Of a DNA stretch of 22,591 nucleotides, positions 7,490 through 18,486 are shown one piece after another (the first letter of the stretch is position 1; each line of letters begins with the position of its first letter). The notes beneath the pieces are model-generated. The model worked only from the letters and a program-made list of their open reading frames with translations, searched no databases and was not told where the DNA came from. The position numbers were made by a program, and so were the translations under genes. This DNA is from Chara braunii. Taxonomy: Eukaryota; Streptophyta; Charophyceae; Charales; Characeae. The DNA lies in assembly GCA_003427395.1 (NCBI GenBank), contig BFEA01000025.1, forward strand, positions 3,344,112 through 3,366,702, given 5' to 3'.

Positions 7490-8530
7490 CTAGCCTCGAG
7501 CCTGACCATCCTTGGAAAGAGCAAATTCACCAGTGTGATAAGAGTTCTATTATGGTTCAGTTTGCCAAAATTCAAACTTTTTCAATCCATTGACTTCATT
7601 TCTGAACTCCCTATGCAAGTACCAAAGGAGAACAAACTTCGTATTTTGAGTTTTAGGTAAGTAGGAACGAGACGAATATTCAACAAACAACATGCTGTAT
7701 TTTTTTGGAATCACCGACTCTTATTGCCTCCATGTGCTAGTGCCCGGCCATAGATGCCAGTGAGAGAAAGCAGACAATGCTACTGGAGAGCATCTTCTAA
7801 TTCCTCGTTTTTTCGAGGTGATGCAAAATCATATCTTCTCAATTCCACCGTCACTTGGCACACCCCGTTAGCTTTACACTAAGGTAACTCTATATCGCCA
7901 CAACAACTTTGCAACCGCGTACCTTGAGCATTCAGATTCCCTCGGCTAGTAGTGACAGGTGAAAGTTACCGAGATGAGTTATAATGTAGGAAAAGTAAGA
8001 AAAACTGAGGTGTAGTTTACAAGGGCAATAGTAAGAATATTACACAAAATCTGATAATCCTTCATCACATTAATTGGGATGAGTCACTGCCTTTTGGTAA
8101 ACTGTTATTTTAGTGTTGACTTTCTATCCTACTCTCATGTTCTCGACAACGGAGTATTTGCAACACGGTAGACGCGATGGAGGAAAGGCAGAAGCACTGT
8201 AAATTGTGATGCCCTGGCCAAGACTGTTGGTAAACAAGTCCGAGTTTGAAAAAAACGGGAGTGAGGGTTTTTGCAGCAATACGCAAGAACCTATTCATAG
8301 TCGTAGATCATAGTAACATTGTCTATTACGGGGCAGTGTTTAAAAGTTTTATAGGTCCGAGATTTACCTTTTTACCTCAGGCTCTGCACCACGGATTATT
8401 TAGAAGCAGTGTACCTTTCTAGTGGTTTCGCTCCGGTCCGCTTGAGTAGCAATGGTCCAATGGAAGGTCGAATAAGAACTGCACTTTAACAACGCTTTTG
8501 TGGGGTGATGCTATGATGAGGGCGTGTGTT
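7490..8530. other. no recognisable feature
   Basis: AT-rich sequence with only short open frames. A GGCC(A/C)...AGATGCCAG phrase near 7345 and 7750 recurs loosely, but not enough to call a repeat. Confidence 0.5.
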
Positions 8531-8824
8531 CAAATGATGTGAATTTCTGGAAGGTGATTGAAGATGGGGACGGCAAACGATTCGTGGTCAATGAGAAGGT
8601 GAATACAATAAAAGAGTAGTGGTTCAAAAAAAAATTGATAATAGTGATGTTCCAAGAGGAAGCGAGGAAGCTAGCACGCTTAATAAACGAAGATATTATC
8701 TGTGTTTCGAAGACGGTGAGACGACAAAAAAATTGTTTCATCCACAAAGAAGGAGAGGTAGGGTAAAGTTCGAGGACCCTAATGTAGCTTTCTACATTGC
8801 GAAGGCAAAGGAGATTGCGGAGTA
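8530..8824 (+). pseudogene. unrecognised protein fragment, copy 1
   Basis: With one in-frame stop near 8619 the plus strand reads FWKVIEDGDGKRFVV, then KKKIDNSDVPRGSEEAS, then KLFHPQRRRGRVKFEDPN, ending AKAKEIAE before the stop at 8823-8825. The composition is that of a real basic protein, and the same peptide recurs 723 bp downstream, so the frame is credible. No family is recognised; a related FLKLVEDG segment lies at about 5830. Probably a fragment of a multicopy gene or transposon ORF. Confidence 0.45.
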
Positions 8825-10046
8825 ACTAATACAGCAAAAATAAATGAATATCAAAATGATGGAGGATGAGTATTTATTCCGGTCTCTGTCGTCAGAAAGA
8901 GGATGGTCGGAGTTGGGGCATGATATGATGTCCTATAACCTTAACTGATGAGGGGTAAGAGAATGTCTGAGTTGTCGTAATCGAATGGTTTGACCGAGTT
9001 TTGTTTGCTATTCAAATGGATTGTGGGAAGACAGTGGAGTTCTATTTTATTTTTGTTAGTCTCGTCGGTTGATGGATCTATAGGTAAGTTTTTTCATAAT
9101 AGTATTTTCTTAGCTAAAGTCGGGTAACATTCCTGGTATCTTAATGATTTTCTCATGTTTTTGAAATCTTTTTAATCCTTGCTCTATAAGCAAAACAGGG
9201 TGAAAAAAAATGGTAGAAGGTTTTAATGAGGTAATTTATTCTTGATTCTTGTTAAAGTATGATTTTTGGGAGAAGTGTTGTTGGGACGACGCAAACCGGT
9301 GTTGGAGTGTGGTTCTTTATGTTCTATGCAATGAAAGAGCAGTGACTCAAAAAAAGATCGGTAATAGTGATGTTCCAAGGGGAAGCGAGGAAGCTAGCAT
9401 GCTCAATAAAGGAAGATCTGATCCGTGTTCCGAAGACGGTTAGACGGCAAGAAGATTGTTTCATCCACAAAGAAGGAGAGGTAGGGTAAAGTTCGAGGAC
9501 CCTAATGTAGCTTTCTACGTTGCCAAGGCAAAGGAGATTGCGGAGTAACTAATACAGCAAAAATAAATGAATATCAAAATGAAGGAAGATGAGTATTTAT
9601 TCCGGTCTTTGTCGTCGGAAAGAGGATGGTCGACGTTGGGGCAGGATATGATGTCCTATAACCTTAGCTGATGAGGGGTAAGAGAATGTCTGAGCTCTCA
9701 TAATCAAATGGTTGGAGTGAGTTTTGTTTGCTATTCAAATACATAGTGGGAAGACAGTGGGGTTCTATTTTCTTTTTGTTAGTCTCGTCGGTTGATATAT
9801 CTATAGGTAAGTTTTTTTTATAATAGTATTTTCTTAGCTAAAGTCGGGTAACATTCCTGGTATCTTAATGATTTTCTCATGTTTTTTAAATCTTTTTAAT
9901 CCTTTCTCTATAAGCAAAACAAGGTGAAAAATAATGGTGGAAGGTTTTAGCAAGGTAATTTAAACTTGATTTTTGTTAAAGTATGTTTTTTGGGAGAAGT
10001 GTTGCTGGGACGACGCGAACCGGTGTAGAGTGTGGTTCTTTTTGTT
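8566..10046. repeat. 723-bp tandem duplication, two copies
   Basis: Positions such as GTGATGTTCCAAG recur at 8644 and 9367, and GGGAGAAGTGTTG at about 9266 and 9990, giving a constant 723-724 bp period over at least 1.4 kb with roughly 90 percent identity. Homology becomes weak before about 8600 and after about 10046. The left edge is replaced by a diverged sequence that keeps the FW-K-x-x-EDG peptide. Confidence 0.88.
9249..9547 (+). pseudogene. unrecognised protein fragment, copy 2
   Basis: Second copy of the 8530-8824 fragment: KKIGNSDVPRGSEEAS followed by a stop in place of Glu/Thr, then LFHPQRRRGRVKFEDPN and AKAKEIAE. The upstream portion reads YDFWEKCCWDDANRC, which has diverged from copy 1. 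A TAG at about 9441 breaks the frame. Downstream EDEYLFRSLSSERGW is also conserved between the copies, so the ancestral protein probably continued past the present stop. Confidence 0.4.
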
Positions 10047-10788
10047 CTATAACACGAAAAAGTGGCGGCGTGAGGTCAAGGAAGTCGTGAAGGGTGAAAG
10101 GCAACCAGCAAACTTCGACGATCGACTGAGGTTGGGGTGTAACCATATGACCTGAGATGTTGGAGACTTGAGGCCGAGGGAGTTGCCGAAGGTGGAAGGC
10201 ACTTTTTTCCGTTGTAACGACAAGAGTCGGAGCTGCGATAGGTTGTATTGTCCTGTTATTCCAACATAATAGAAGGGTTTGAGACTCGTGGAGTTATTAT
10301 GAGAGCGGAAAGGCGAGAATCAAGGATGGGTTAGCCCGGTGAAAAGGAAAATTGGTAGGATGGTTGTTTTTTTTTGTCTTCTTGGAATTTGTGCTATAGG
10401 GCACGATATAGGTTCTATTCATAAATTCTCTTTAACATTTTTCGTATTCTCAATTATTCTTAGTCGAAGCCGAGTAATGGCCTCAGTATTCTAATGATTT
10501 GTAAACCTCATATTGAACGTTGGGCCCGGTTCCCAATTCGTGCTGTTAAAAAAAAAAGGATGTATTCAAGGGACGTTGGACCCGGGTTCTACCAGATGAT
10601 GTTACCCATCAATAGATGAAGTTTTTTTAAGGAAAAAAAAAGAAAAAGGATGAGTATTTTATCATATTCAAGTTAAGATTATCCAGTCAGGAACTACATG
10701 AAGTTAAAATCAAGGAAACTAAAACTAAATTATGAATTATGACCCTAAGAGTTCCACTTGATGTGTACTTTTATCTTCTCACTGTCGT
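10047..10788. other. no supported gene; short local repeat
   Basis: A frame to 10155 continues the third, diverged start of the duplicated block. Around 10515 and 10571 the phrase ACGTTGGRCCCGGGTTC occurs twice, each near an A-rich run. Nothing else is supportable. Confidence 0.4.
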
Positions 10789-11093
10789 AAAAGGGATGAG
10801 AAAAGTCATGAAACCGCCCCGCGATGAAACCTTTGTATCCATTCCCCCCAAACGAGGTAAAAAGTATCCCATACTCGCAGGTCCCAAAATCACTTTTGGT
10901 GTCATTTTTCCACCCTGGCTGGACCGGTAACGACCGCTGTCTAAAAGTGGCGGGAAAGTGTTTTGCAAGGTTTAAAACTGACGCCACTGACAAAAGTGAT
11001 TTTGGGGGTCTGTCGCACCTTTGTCATGTTTAGGGGGAATAGATACAAAGGCTTCGTCGTCGGGAGGTTTTATGACTTTTCCCCAAAAGGATG
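10789..11093. mobile_element. foldback element with about 100-bp TIRs and 9-10 bp putative TSD
   Basis: The left arm 10801-10899 (AAAAGTCATGAAACC...) and the right arm ending ATGACTTTT at 11080 are inverted copies, with CCTTTGTATC and CCCAAAATCACTTTT conserved in both. AAAAGGGATG (10789-10798) and AAAAGGATG (11085-11093) flank it and differ by one base. A target duplication of that length with long TIRs is typical of Mutator-like non-autonomous elements. The interior is short and non-coding. Confidence 0.65.
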
Positions 11094-11869
11094 TTCGGAA
11101 ATATCCTCTCAATGCATTCACCAGAGTATTACACGGATCGACCAAAGTTAATGAAAGTCGAGTTCGACATGCCACCAAACGCTCGATTCAGGGTGGATGA
11201 TTAACTTGTTATTGAATCTCTAAAAGAAATCAGATGAAAGTTAAAAATTGTCTCCCCATGCACAGACTGGTGCAGGAGATGCACGTGATACTCCCACACA
11301 GAAAAAAAATGCCCAAGACACAAGCGAAGTGAAGAGGGGATAAGGATAAATAGGAAAAGACAAGGGGGACACAAATATTGTTTTCGTCAACATCTGCAGA
11401 ACTACGAGAGAGCTGCTAGAGGAACTACATAAGTGAGAGAATATGGGGACGTTCCCAGTAGAGAAATTAAGCTTTCGGAGCTTCAATAAAATTATGATCC
11501 AATCGGTCCCGCTCAGGCCAGACACTAGATAGCAGGGGATTCGAGAGCTCCAAAGATCGGATCGCCTCAGCATGAGCCCTTCAATGCTGCAAGCAAAAAA
11601 AAGAAGTTGATTGACAAATCGCAAAATAATAGGTAATTAAGCGAGTAATCACTTAATTGGTTTGATAAAAATCCAACAAGGGCTCATTATTTTCCAACGA
11701 CTTCAATGCATCCTCGCCATTCTTGTGTAAAATCAGAAAGATAACTTATATACTTTCATGGTTAGAGTGTTTTATGTTCGAAGGAATGCGTACGTCCGAT
11801 AAATCAATACATAAGATAAATAGACATTTAAATGTCAATAGGAAAAAAATAAATATATGAATGAATGTA
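11094..11869. other. no recognisable feature
   Basis: AT-rich sequence. A minus-strand open frame at 11241-11624 is Ser/Phe-rich without motifs and is probably chance. Confidence 0.45.
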
Positions 11870-12620
11870 GAAATAAATTAGTCAATCAACTAATTATTTC
11901 ATTGACTAATTCATCGACAAATTAATGCACTAATCAATCAACCAAATAATTGAATTTGATCAGTATAATTCACTCAATCACTAAACTTAATTTTTATATT
12001 CATTCAATGTAACACACCAATTAATCAACCAATCAAACCAATCAATCAATCAATCAATCAAATAATCAATTCAATCCGTATAATTCAATATGTCAATCAC
12101 CAATTTGTTGCATCTATCAATCAATCCATCAATGCAATTAATTAATTAATTAATTAATAAATGAACACAACAAACCATTCAACCAGCAAATCGATCAATC
12201 AATCCAATTCAATCAATCAATCGACCAACTAATCCGTCCCATCTCATTTTAAACCTTAATACATCCATTAATCAAATATGATTAATCAATCATTTGTTTA
12301 ATTCAATAATGCAACTAGTGAATCAATCAATCAATCAATAAATCAAATCAGTTCATCAATCGATCAATAAATAGATTTCATCGCGTCTCATCTTTCAAAA
12401 CACAAATTCATCCAATTATTTATTGATCCATCAAACAATCAATCAATCAACCAGTTAAATATTTAATCGATCAATGAAGCAATTAATGAAAAATATATAC
12501 CGAGCAATCGGTTGTCAACTGATCAATCAATAAATCCACCAGTCCAATCAAATGAAAAATCAATGCAAGCCGATCAATTAATCAACCAATAAATCAATTA
12601 ATTAATTTATAAACTCTCAA
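11870..12620. repeat. degenerate AATC/TCAA low-complexity tract
   Basis: About 750 bp are dominated by AATCAATCAATC-like phrases, with pure runs near 12040, 12190 and 12325 and an ATTA run near 12138. It reads as a decayed tetranucleotide microsatellite. All frames are stop-rich. Confidence 0.92.
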
Positions 12621-12651
12621 ATTGGTAACCGCACAACACCAGGGTCACCAC

Positions 12652-12695
12652 CTCGTATGTACGGAGGTCCCCGGGCAGACCTCCGTACGTACGAG
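12652..12695. repeat. 18-bp hairpin with 8-base loop
   Basis: CTCGTATGTACGGAGGTC (12652-12669) pairs with its inverse (12678-12695) with a single mismatch around the loop CCCGGGCA. It is a GC-rich island directly after the AATC tract and is much more stable than anything nearby. It could be the tip of a small foldback element or a cruciform. It lacks a following T run, and a bacterial-type terminator makes no sense in this context. Confidence 0.85.
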
Positions 12696-12824
12696 CGTTC
12701 AGGATCCTGTACTGGGGCCGAACCCGACGACGTTCGGCTTCCACCAAAAATTATTTTGGAGCCTAGAAATAATTAGTTTTTTCTGATTGTTTTTTTTTTG
12801 TGAGTTCTTTATAACGTGAGGTAC

Positions 12825-13100
12825 ATGCCTGTACATTTTCATGTCATTTGGCTAAGCCAAATAAGAATTAAAAATCGCCAACGATGACGGTGTCAAAACG
12901 TGCTCGCCCTTGTAATTTTTCACTTTTTACTTTTTGTTTTCACTTTTTTTCGAGGTCTAAACAATTTGAATATTTTGTGAAACGTTTTTAGCGGTTTTTG
13001 TATTATGTGAAATACACATCTGTAAATGTTCAGGGCATTTAGCTATGCCAAAAACAAATGAAAAATCGCCAAAGATGGCGGTGTCGAAAACATGCTCGCG
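12825..13100. repeat. diverged direct duplication, period about 190 bp
   Basis: A block around 12828-12910 containing AAAAATCGCCAACGATG and CGGTGTC is repeated at about 13015-13100 with about 75 percent identity, including the shared CATTTRGCTAWGCC phrase. An old tandem duplication of non-coding DNA. Confidence 0.75.
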
Positions 13101-13266
13101 CACTCACTAAATTTATTTCTTTTTTAATTTTTATTATTAGTATTTATTTTTCGTTTTTTATTTTTATTTCACATTTGGTAAGGAATTCGGGTGTAATGCG
13201 TGGGCAAATGTTGTTTAATATTTTTTTCTCCATAACGTTTTTTTTTTTTCATATTTTTTTGATGAC

Positions 13267-13355
13267 TTTTTTTTTTTTTTTTTTTTTTTTTTTCGGTACG
13301 GGTTCGGGTATGGGCGTTCGGGCGGTCCCGAATGCCGGTTACCCTGACCAACACA
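13267..13355 (-). mobile_element. probable retroposon 3' end (A tail) with CGGGTT-rich head
   Basis: A 27-base T run (13267-13293) is followed by CGGTACGGGTTCGGGTATGG and CGGGCGGTCCCGAATGCCGG. Read on the minus strand this is a GC-rich ACCCGA-type sequence ending in a long A tail, as after retroposition. A second such GC-rich stretch next to an A run lies at 14440-14526. I found no flanking duplication. Confidence 0.4.
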
Positions 13356-13883
13356 ATAATATTTTCTGTATTTGTTTTATTACTAATTAATTAATGAAAA
13401 TTATACTTCCAAAAATTATGATAATTTTTTTTACAATCTCTCTCTTACTGATTGGTGCATGATAATTTTTTTCGTCGATTTCTGATACGTCCTACCATGG
13501 TAACTTAATCGATTGTATTTTATTTCTTTAGTACCTCACATGCTACCTCATGTTATTTTTCAATTACATCTCAAGTTCTATTTTTATAACACTACACATA
13601 ACATTTAAAGGATATTAGGGTGTTTCATGGAGTACTTTACTAGTAACAGAATGAGGTGTTAATATGATACCTGAACAATTTTCCTTACAATCAGAGACAT
13701 GAGCAAATTTTGCATTTTGGCTGGTAAACGCGGTATAATCTCCCAACGAGGTGAGGCACATGAACTCATGGTTACCTCGTGAGGAGAAAATACTAAAATA
13801 TCAAACATGCTAAGTGACATGGTAGAAGAGAAAACCACAAATCTAGTGTGGATTGAGACAAAATTAGATGAACAATAAAAAGT
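13356..13883. other. no recognisable feature
   Basis: AT-rich DNA with only short frames. Confidence 0.5.
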
Positions 13884-14171
13884 AAGGCTCACGTTTATTC
13901 AAGTTCAACTTTTAAAAATTGATTAAGCCTCAAACCTTAACAACTCTATAATTTTTTTTATACAGTCAAAACATACCATATAAATTTAATTCGCTCTTAT
14001 TTGGTTGCATATATTCACTTGTTCATGTTTAAGGCTCACATTTATTCAATTTAAAAAAAAATAAAATTAAGCCCCTGACCTTCACAACTGTTCATTTTTC
14101 TGTGAAGTAAAAAAACATATCGTATAAATTTAATCCTCTCTTATTTGGTTGCATATATTCACTTGTTCATG
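13884..14171. repeat. 147-bp tandem duplication, two copies
   Basis: AAGGCTCAC starts both copies (13884 and 14031), and both end with TTGGTTGCATATATTCACTT followed by GTTCATGTTTA. The 3' halves are nearly identical while the middles have drifted. Non-coding. Confidence 0.9.
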
Positions 14172-14432
14172 TTTATGTGTATGGTGGTATTGTTAAGGCA
14201 ACCTAACCTTGATAGAGTTTTTTCCATGCGCTGGAGGGGAGCACAACGAGACCAACCATTGTTAAACTACACCCTTTGTTGGGACAACCTATGAAAGTTA
14301 AATAAAAACAGTAGGGACTATTTATTCTGTTGTATCAATCTCTCATACAGGGGCGTAAAGTGAGAAATTTTATGTATCTCTTTGTGCTCGCATTTGAAAT
14401 TTGCAGTATTTGTATATAATTATATTTTTAGC

Positions 14433-14706
14433 TAGGCTACCAGCCGGGCCGCCCGGGTTCCGGGTGGCCAGCTCGTGCAAGGACCCGGGAAGGTCTCCCC
14501 CCCCCCCCAAAAAAAAAAAAAAAAAATCCAAAAATTCTGAAAAAAAAACTATGTTATGCAAAAAAATAAACTAAACAACGTTTACCTCAGGGTCACACCG
14601 AAATTCTTCACCAAATTTTTAAATAAAAAATAAAATTTAAAAATAGTTTTTTTTTTAATTTTTTGGCCCGGCCGGGTAAGTGACCCCGGGCCACTCTGGT
14701 AGCCTA
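14433..14706. mobile_element. 274-bp TIR element flanked by TA
   Basis: TAGGCTACCAG at 14433-14443 is exactly inverted at 14696-14706. Just inside both ends are GC-rich blocks of CCCGGG type. The left block leads into C12 then A18 (14497-14526). The outer TA at each end could be a target duplication. Alternatively the imperfect TATATTTTT on both sides (14421 and 14705) may be one, as in Mutator-like elements. No coding capacity. Confidence 0.6.
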
Positions 14707-16670
14707 TATTTTTTTACCTTTTAAGTTTTTTTCCCTTCTGTATTTGCATATTGCATAAAACACGAGTCTTGTTTTTTTACTATCCGTTTTCATTACTTGC
14801 ACTATCACATAAATTTATAGATGAAAGCAAAAAGACAACATTGGTATAGTGAGCGGCAAAAAATACTAGTGTAAGTGACCAGTCAAAGGCAGAGTGTAGT
14901 AAGGGTGAAAGTAATCGAGCGTCAATGCTATAAGAACGAGAATCTTTAAAAAGCATATGGTCAATCCTACCTTATGACTAGAGACCCAAAGCCTTACAGG
15001 AACAAAACTTTATTGACTACCCAATCTTGCGTATTAGTTGATGGTTGCAAGGGCATCATGTAACTTATTGCAAAATGTTGTATGCGCCAACCTTTGTGAT
15101 TTCATATCATCCAAACAATAAATTAAAAAAATAAAAAATAAATGATTCACATTCTGCAGATGACTGACATACCAGAACCAATACCTCACAGAAGTTTAGG
15201 ACCGGTCATACCTCATAAGTGTTGGCCCAAACAAAAAACCTAGAGCCTTCAAACTTTTTTTGGAGGGGTCACTCGATCTTAAAGATCTGACGATAGCCGC
15301 ATAGGCAATAAGCAATTTTGAATTTGTTGAAAAGTGTCGAGTGCATTGATCTTCAAGATTTTACCACATAACAATAATTGATGAGCAAATCTGAAAAAAT
15401 AGAACATAAATTCAAAAAATAATAATTAAAAAAAAAACATGAAAAAAAAACGATGGTAGTGAAAGAATGCATGATGCATCTTTCTCTCCATGCTACAACT
15501 TGTTAGAACCTTCGTTTTTTGGCACAATGAGCCTTGCTTTGAATAAAAGTATTGCATCATTAAATCAATGGTAGAGACAAAATGGTGAGGCCGCTTGTTG
15601 TCAAAATTAAAAGCAAGGGAGCATCTAAATTGTAAGAAAAAAAAAATAAAAAAAAATTGCACAACCTTTCCTTCAACAAAAAGAAAGGCACTCGACCGGG
15701 GTTTAGGCTTAAGTCCACAAACACCATGTTATAAGAACATATGTGCCTGAACATTTCACCTCAATTGGTACCTTAAAGAGGTTTTCTGACCCGGTTGATT
15801 TTGAAAGTTAGGCAACTTAGATTAACCCTGCCCTTTCATAACTTGAGATAGGCCAATGTTGCGAATGCGGCGACGTTTCAACGCCAGTTTTAGAAACCCG
15901 TAGGTTACACTTCACATATCAGACATTGATAGGGGCATAGCATAACCAAGGCATGTTGTTTTCGGGAACACGTGCTGAACCCACTCTCTCTATGTGCCCG
16001 CTGTAGATGGGCAATGAAATATGTGTGTTGCTGTGTTCGCTGTATACAACTCCACTAACGACTTGTGTTACCGAGGTACTTCGAACGTCGTTGCTGCTTG
16101 AAAATTGACGTGCGTCTTGGTCCTGCCTGCATCTACCCCCTCCCCCCCCCCTCTCGTTTGCTCTCTAAAAAGGAAACAAATAAATTATGGCCCTTAATGC
16201 TCGGGTTCCTTACACTGCCGCAACTAGGCAATGATTAATTGTGTGGACACAGACAAAAAAAAACACATTTGCGGAATGTTTACGTGAATGTTATTTTCCT
16301 TCCTTCCACATTTCATTCTCTTTTGCTCGGTATTTGTCTTTCATTCTCGCAGGGTAGGTGAAGGAAAGGATCAACAAGTCAGCGCTATGGTTTTCTTTGT
16401 ATCTGTATCTTGACCTCTGTTTTTCTCTCTTTCAAGTATGTATCCTTGATGGGTGGAGTAATCGCCGAACCCTCATTAGGAGGGTGAAAAAATTTATAGA
16501 ATAATGTTTTGTTAGACACACCGTCTATGCAAGTTTCTTCTCATTTTCTGCTAACACTTTCCCTCCTGTAATAGCTTTCAAGTGCAATTGAGAAACTACA
16601 AGAGCACAACAGGCCACGGAACTCTGTCTCCAGCATCCTTGTTCACCAACATGTATGGATAGCATGTCAC
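14707..16670. other. AT-rich stretch, no gene identified
   Basis: Nearly 2 kb with A and T runs, a C9 run near 16143 and no frame with recognisable motifs. A 21-base phrase at 16033-16053 recurs at 22119-22139 with one mismatch. Nothing else is supported. Confidence 0.5.
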
Positions 16671-16679
16671 CAAAAGTGG

Positions 16680-16815
16680 TTAAACCACCAATACCCCAGG
16701 GGGTCTTAGGCCCCCTCCGGGGAGTCTAGGAGGCAAAGGCATATGGACCTGCGCCGCGCACCGATTCAGCCACCGCGTAAACGACCTAAGAACGTGGAGC
16801 TACTGGTCGTTTGAA
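16680..16815. mobile_element. 136-bp MITE, TTAA / ACCACCAGTAC family
   Basis: The left end TTAAACCACCAATACCCC (16680) and the inverted right end TACTGGTCGTTTGAA (to 16815) belong to the same family as 5185-5389. The right TTAA is mutated to TTGAA. The element overlaps the outer edge of the 16791-17530 inverted structure. Confidence 0.65.
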
Positions 16816-17530
16816 CAGAAGGCAGGATGAGGGACATTACCTTCTCCCAAGACGCGAACAAGAAGAAACGAGGCCAGGGCGCTTTGCGAACAACCCTCAC
16901 TCGGACCGGTCGAGGTAACCATGGCCTCCTGCATGTCGCACAATGCGAAAAAAGCTAGACTACCAGGCTATCCAGGCGCATGACAAATCCAAGCTCCTAC
17001 TTCCTGAAAATATGTTCAAGAGCTAAGAAAAATTTCAGGTGTTAAAGACATGAGTTGAAGGGGTCTAAGTGAGCTTCTACTTACTTCAGTTTTTTTTTCA
17101 ATTTTCTTTTTTCTTTCCTCGTCTTTTATCTTCAGTTCTTTTGGGAAGTAGGAGATGAACCTCAGCCAGAAGTTGTCCTCACTACCATGTCCTACAACAT
17201 ATGATTTTTATATCAGAAACTTCTTGTTTGAATTTATTCCTGGCCTAGATAGACCTTTTCAGCCTGCAATGGACACGTGTCCAGGACGTCCAGCGGCTGT
17301 CAAACATGTTTTCATGACGTAGAAGCTTGGATTTGTCATGCGGCTGGACAGCATGGTAGTCTAGCTTTTTTCTAATTGTGTGGCGTGCAGGAGACCATGG
17401 TTACCTCGACCGGTCCGAGTGAGGGTTGTTCGCAAAGCGCCCTGACTTCGTTTCTTCTTGTTCGCGTCTTGGGAGAAGGTAATGTCCCTCACCCTACCTT
17501 CAATTTTTTTTAAACCACCAGTAACGTGGT
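16791..17530. mobile_element. large foldback structure, about 225-bp arms
   Basis: The arms 16791-17016 and 17303-17530 are inverted copies at about 90 percent identity, with shared blocks such as GAGGGACATTACCTTCTCCC and GCGAACAACCCTCACTCGGA. The 286-bp spacer is non-coding. Each arm includes one end of a TTAA-family MITE at its outer edge, so the MITE was present before the inverted duplication. A Mutator-like or foldback element, or a plain inverted duplication, would fit. Confidence 0.85.
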
Positions 17531-17848
17531 CAACCGGAGGGGCCCAAATGTGCAGGCTGATATCGGTGTTCATTATTTCCTTTTCTTTTTTTTTTGGGCA
17601 CGTCCGACCCCTTCTATTGGTGGGGGGTTACACCTGCTGGAAAGCGGGTCCAGTGTGATGGGTCTGAACTTAGTCAAAGGCACCTCCGGATACTCAGCTC
17701 TGATTCTCCACACATTCAACACACGCAAGCACTCACATAGCCAATGCTTCAAGAATCAATAGACAGCCGATGTCGATCCACCAGCCCGTTTCCCCGGTAC
17801 CTAGCTCCTATGCCAGTGCAGCTGTTTGACACAGCCCAAAATTGGGGA

Positions 17849-17955
17849 TGAGGCCTACCAAAGGGAAAACACCGGTGGCGTCAGTGCATAAAATAGGGTT
17901 TGAGGCCTACCAAAGGGAAAACGCTGGTAATTGAATTGGTTGGGCTTAAAGAATT
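17849..17955. repeat. 52-bp tandem repeat, two copies
   Basis: TGAGGCCTACCAAAGGGAAA with following AAC occurs at 17849 and 17901, both followed by a diverged GGT-containing tail. Non-coding. Confidence 0.85.
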
Positions 17956-17958
17956 AGC

Positions 17959-17961
<3 letters not shown>

Positions 17962-18038
<77 letters not shown>
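17962..18038 (+). repeat. 77-base A run
   Basis: An uninterrupted run of about 77 A follows GAATTAGCCTT. It could be the tail of a plus-strand retroposon, possibly the GAGGCCTACC-containing sequence at 17849-17961, but no target duplication bounds it. The true length is uncertain in any assembly. Confidence 0.9.
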
Positions 18039-18041
<3 letters not shown>

Positions 18042-18388
18042 GCTGGTGACATCTGGCAAGATTGTGCTAGGGACAGTTCGCTTGGTTTTTAGGCCGGGGG
18101 GCAGCACAACAGATCGGACAAAAGACTCTCACTTGGATTGGGGTTTTAATGGAACACTTTCAGGGCATACTCACTCACAGTAGCACTTTCCTAAATGCAT
18201 CTAACCACAATTACAACCAAACTTGGATGCATCTGACCACAATGATGTCCAGAGCTCATTCAGGTACATGGAAGGAAACAGGGAAGGGTAAGTGTGAGTG
18301 CTCTCAAATAAAATGTGTACTAGAAAGAATGAGAGAAGGGTTAGCAAGACAAGTGCATAAGAAGCCTGATGTGGCTGTCGAGGTGCTG

Positions 18389-18486
18389 CTACCGTCTTCA
18401 CCCGGTCTTTATTGCTGCATCTGGACCGAAAGTTGTGCCAAATACAGCTATAATGACCGGGCGTTCTATTTGGGTGAAGACGGTAG
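18389..18486. mobile_element. 98-bp MITE, CTACCGTCTTC TIR family, second member
   Basis: A perfect 15-bp TIR, CTACCGTCTTCACCC, at 18389-18403 is inverted at 18472-18486. Inside it CGGTC and GACCG blocks add further pairing. TA again adjoins the CCGTCTTC core at both ends. It is the shorter relative of 666-825 and lies inside a frame that would otherwise be open. Confidence 0.75.

Noticed and set aside
8945-9690. CTGATGAG sequences as further hammerhead cores
   Set aside because: The duplicated copies near 8945 and 9668 have no GAAA box or cleavage triplet at usable distance, and one lacks the first C.
12652-12695. Intrinsic terminator
   Set aside because: Eukaryotic context and no following T run; better described as a foldback hairpin.
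13766-17409. Shared ATGGTTACCTCG phrase at about 13768 and 17398
   Set aside because: Twelve bases with no extension on either side; could be chance.
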